Source: Treponema sp. UBA7590
GTDB lineage: Bacteria > Spirochaetota > Spirochaetia > Treponematales > Treponemataceae
Reading direction: 5' to 3'
Assembly: GCA_002478955.1 (NCBI GenBank)
Contig: DLKK01000076.1
Coordinates: 1-22,854, forward strand
DNA: 22,854 nucleotides
Positions 20,646 through 22,854 of this stretch are shown here, piece by piece. The notes beneath the pieces are model-generated. The model had not been told where the DNA came from, did not search any database, and saw only the letters and a list, made by a program, of their open reading frames with translations. The translations under genes were made by a program, and so were the position numbers. Each line of letters opens with the position of its first letter. Position 1 is the first letter of the stretch.

Positions 20646-21062
20646 TCAGGCTTGAATTTGAAGCGTATTTCTTAAAATTTCAAAAAATGCGGTTCCATAG
20701 ATAATAAAAATCACAAGGACAACGGATATTGAAATAATTCCAATTGCGATGCTTATTATTGAGCAGATTATCCCGACTTTTGCATAAGTGTTCGGTTTCT
20801 TGCTGTTGGAAATTTTTCCAAAAATCAATCCTATAATGCCAAGAACCAGTTTTTCTCCAAGCAATGAAAAAATTCCCACAACCATAGAAATCGTGCCAAA
20901 AACCAGGGCGTTGTCCTCGGTTTCAGAAAGAAAATCCTGGGACCCAGATTTTTGCTCTGTATTCTTATTTTTTGTCCGGTTCTCATTTCCGGTTTCCGGG
21001 TTGTTGTGCAAATTTTCAGGATTGTACCATGGACCTGAATCATAATTCTCATCTTGAGTCAT
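20646..21062 (-). CDS. DUF4190-like small membrane protein
   Basis: This is a 138-aa protein of unknown function. The first 50 residues are acidic and polar, with several Asn, Glu and Pro, probably disordered in the cytoplasm. The rest is hydrophobic: 53-84 (GTISMVVGIFSLLG, LGIIGLIFGKIS) and 94-122 (AKVGIICSIISIAIGIISIS). The repeated pattern 'A/G-x-G-I-x-S-hydrophobic' around an FGKIS turn is typical of DUF4190/TM2-like proteins. A strong AGGAGA ribosome site (21072-21067) sets the start. It lies downstream of the gpi terminator on the same strand, and no good promoter of its own is seen. Confidence 0.72.
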   Translation of the reverse strand: MTQDENYDSGPWYNPENLHNNPETGNENRTKNKNTEQKSGSQDFLSETEDNALVFGTISMVVGIFSLLGEKLVLGIIGLIFGKISNSKKPNTYAKVGIICSIISIAIGIISISVVLVIFIIYGTAFFEILRNTLQIQA

Positions 21063-21080
21063 ATGTTCTCCTTTGTAAAT

Positions 21081-21120
21081 TAAAAAAAGCCAGCAGAACT
21101 GAAAATCGTAATGCTGGCTT
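21081..21120 (-). terminator. Rho-independent terminator of gpi
   Basis: Read on the minus strand, AAGCCAGCA and TGCTGGCTT (arms at 21120-21112 and 21095-21087) form a nine-base perfect stem with a 16-base loop, followed by a T-run (complement of the seven A at 21082-21088). It begins 39 bases after the gpi stop. Confidence 0.88.
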
Positions 21121-21158
21121 ATTCATGCGTTATCTATAAAAATCTCTTTTGAAAATTT

Positions 21159-22742
21159 TTATTTTATCAGCAGGCTTGCATATTTTGCCAAGGCTGGTTC
21201 CATGTTGTTTGAAAGAACTGCCTTTGCAAGCTTTTTGCCAAGCTGAACGCCTTCCTGGTCAAAACTGTTGATGTTCCAAACAAATCCCTGGAACATAACT
21301 TTGTTTTCAAAATGTGCAAGAAGTGCGCCAAGAGTTTTTGGTGTAAGCTGTTTTCCGTAAATAAGGCTTGAAGGACGGTTTCCTGCGAAAGACTTGTTTG
21401 GATCAGCGTCTTTTTTGCCACATGCAAAAGCAACAATCTGTGCCACGACATTTGCGCAAAGCTTTGTCTGGCTTGTTGAGCCTTCAATTACAACATCCTT
21501 TCCTGTCTGGTTTTCGCTGAATGCAATGAACTGAAGCGGAGTGACATTTGTTCCCTGATGCAAAAGCTGATAGAACGAATGTTGGCCGTTTGTTCCAGGT
21601 TCACCAAAAATAACAGGACCTGTAACATAATCAATTTTTCCGCCGTCACGGTTTACAGATTTTCCGTTTGATTCCATGTCAAGCTGCTGAAGGTGAGCCG
21701 GGAATCTTGAAAGCGCCTGTGAATATGGAAGAATTGCTGTTGCCGGATATTCCTGAACGTTTCTTTCGTAAATTCCAATCAAAGCGTCCATGAGCGCCGG
21801 ATTTTTGCGGATATTTTTTTCTGTTGCAGTTTTGTCCTCTGCGGCAGCTCCGTCAAGGAATTCCGCAAAAACCTTAGGGCCGAATGCAAGCGAAAGAACA
21901 GCTCCGCCAACTCCAGAAGTAGAAGAGTAACGTCCGCCAATGTAGTCGTCCATATAGAAAGCCTGCATATAATCCGGGTTGTGCGCCAGCGGCGAAGTTT
22001 CAGATGTAACAGCAATCATGTGCTTAGAAACATCAAGACCTTCCTTTTTAAGGAAATCTTTTACAAAACTTTCATTTGTAAGAGTTTCAAGAGTTGTTCC
22101 AGATTTTGAAACAAGAATAAAAATAGTGTGAGCCAAATCCAGGGAAGCAACAACAGCCGCACCGTCATCCGGGTCAACATTTGAAATAAAGTGCGCTTCC
22201 ATCTTGAATGTGTTGTTTGCCTTTGCCCAGTTTTCCAAAGCCAAATACATTGCGCGCGGACCCAAATCTGAACCGCCGATACCAATCTGGCAAACCTGAG
22301 TGTATTTTTCGCCTTTTTCGTTTACAATTTTTCCAGAATGAACTTTTTCCGCAAAATCAGCGATTTTTTTCTGCTCATTTATATAAAAATCACGTTTGTT
22401 CTGACCATCAGCAATAACATCTTTTCCAAGCTGACCGCGTGTGAGCTGGTGCAAAACCATTCGTTTCTCGCCGGTGTTCACAACTTCGCCATTGTAAAGA
22501 GCCTCGAATTTTTCAAGAAGCTGGGCTTCATCAGACAAATCCTGCAAAGTTTTAAGAATCTGTTCATTAACTTGTTTTGCGGCATAATTGTAAGTCAAAC
22601 CTTCAGCCATCGGTATTGAATATTCCTGAATGCGTTTTACTGCATCTGCAGAAGAAAGTTCGTCCGCAACAGAAACCATTCCCTTTAGGGAAAACAACTT
22701 CTTCCAAGAAGAAAGTGTGTCAGCATTTGCCCATGTAGCCAT
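21159..22742 (-). CDS. pgi: Glucose-6-phosphate isomerase
   Basis: This enzyme interconverts glucose-6-phosphate and fructose-6-phosphate in glycolysis. The protein is 527 aa from the chosen start. The sugar-phosphate-binding loops are present: IGIGGSDLGPRA, SKSGTTLET and the signature IGGRYSSTSGVGG. The base-bearing segment QQLDMESNGKSV has Glu357, and the second signature GEPGTNGQHSFYQLLHQG has His388. Both numbers agree with the mammalian enzyme. A late Lys lies in FDQEGVQLGKKLA. The ATG at 22742 is preferred because GAGG (22754-22751) sits eight bases before it. An upstream in-frame ATG at 22760 has no such site and would add six residues. A terminator follows the gene. Confidence 0.97.
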   Translation of the reverse strand: MATWANADTLSSWKKLFSLKGMVSVADELSSADAVKRIQEYSIPMAEGLTYNYAAKQVNEQILKTLQDLSDEAQLLEKFEALYNGEVVNTGEKRMVLHQLTRGQLGKDVIADGQNKRDFYINEQKKIADFAEKVHSGKIVNEKGEKYTQVCQIGIGGSDLGPRAMYLALENWAKANNTFKMEAHFISNVDPDDGAAVVASLDLAHTIFILVSKSGTTLETLTNESFVKDFLKKEGLDVSKHMIAVTSETSPLAHNPDYMQAFYMDDYIGGRYSSTSGVGGAVLSLAFGPKVFAEFLDGAAAEDKTATEKNIRKNPALMDALIGIYERNVQEYPATAILPYSQALSRFPAHLQQLDMESNGKSVNRDGGKIDYVTGPVIFGEPGTNGQHSFYQLLHQGTNVTPLQFIAFSENQTGKDVVIEGSTSQTKLCANVVAQIVAFACGKKDADPNKSFAGNRPSSLIYGKQLTPKTLGALLAHFENKVMFQGFVWNINSFDQEGVQLGKKLAKAVLSNNMEPALAKYASLLIK

Positions 22743-22798
22743 TTTATAAGCCTCGTTCATTTAATAAAATGTTCAATCCTAATCAATCGGATAGTAAA

Positions 22799-22827
22799 AC
22801 TATAATAAATTTTCTATTTTTCTACAA
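22799..22827 (-). promoter_or_regulatory. Candidate promoter of gpi
   Basis: On the minus strand TTGTAG (22827-22822), a 17-base spacer and TATAGT (22804-22799) predict a start near 22792 and a leader of about 50 bases. The -10 match is good and the -35 moderate. Beyond it, the last 15 bases of the window are G-rich and may begin another copy of the block at 8325-8420. Confidence 0.5.
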
Positions 22828-22854
22828 TATTTATGGGATTTTTAGGGGCGGGGG

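Noticed and set aside
1..22854. CRISPR arrays, insertion sequences, integrase or prophage genes
   Set aside because: No regularly spaced direct repeats, transposase or integrase motifs or phage structural proteins were seen anywhere in the window.

Overview
The window is most likely from a Treponema-type spirochaete, probably one of the moderately AT-rich, saccharolytic gut or oral species. This is judged from gene content and style only. The evidence is a ribosomal-protein operon that runs into flagellar-export-like genes, spirochaete-style lipoboxes on two binding proteins, a soluble two-component pair, and many genes whose -10 hexamer lies directly at the start codon. No IS element, prophage, integrase or CRISPR array was seen.

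Layout. (1) 1-1359: a stand-alone sugar-ABC ATPase of the MsmK/UgpC type with its own promoter and terminator. (2) 1386-4337: a family-5 peptide-type binding lipoprotein and one DppB-like permease, with no DppC, DppD or DppF beside them. (3) 4625-8320: argH followed tightly by a three-gene polar amino acid ABC transporter (lipoprotein, permease, ATPase). (4) 8321-8549: a G-rich palindromic repeat-like block, then a strong promoter. (5) 8550-13673: one long operon, rpsP-khpA-rimM-trmD-rplS, continuing into a FliK-like protein, a free-standing FlhB C-terminal domain, a small orphan domain protein, a YraN nuclease-like protein, a FlgM-like small protein and a zinc-ribbon protein. (6) 13653-14561 (minus): tatD, overlapping the operon end tail to tail. 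(7) 14637-15848: tRNA-Leu(UAA), then a membrane protein with a degenerate GGDEF domain. (8) 20485 down to 15873 (minus): a DUF3015 secreted protein, a DUF4105 plus beta-barrel-like protein, a soluble histidine kinase with a pseudo-receiver, and an OmpR-type response regulator. (9) 21062-20646 and 22742-21159 (minus): a DUF4190-like membrane protein and glucose-6-phosphate isomerase, which has a clear terminator.

How they may work together. Sections 2 and 3 are nutrient uptake. Section 5 couples ribosome and tRNA maturation to proteins resembling the flagellar export switch and its anti-sigma factor. Section 8 is the best candidate for a poorly described system: a secreted protein, an envelope cysteine-hydrolase-like or acyltransferase-like protein and a two-component pair lie in one direction. 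Striking non-coding signals are a palindromic -35 hexamer shared by the divergent tatD and tRNA-Leu promoters, a recurrent leaderless-type start architecture, and a large stem-loop at the ribosomal/flagellar-like junction. No gene-free stretch exceeds 300 bases. The longest, 4338-4624, holds only the argH promoter that I can support.
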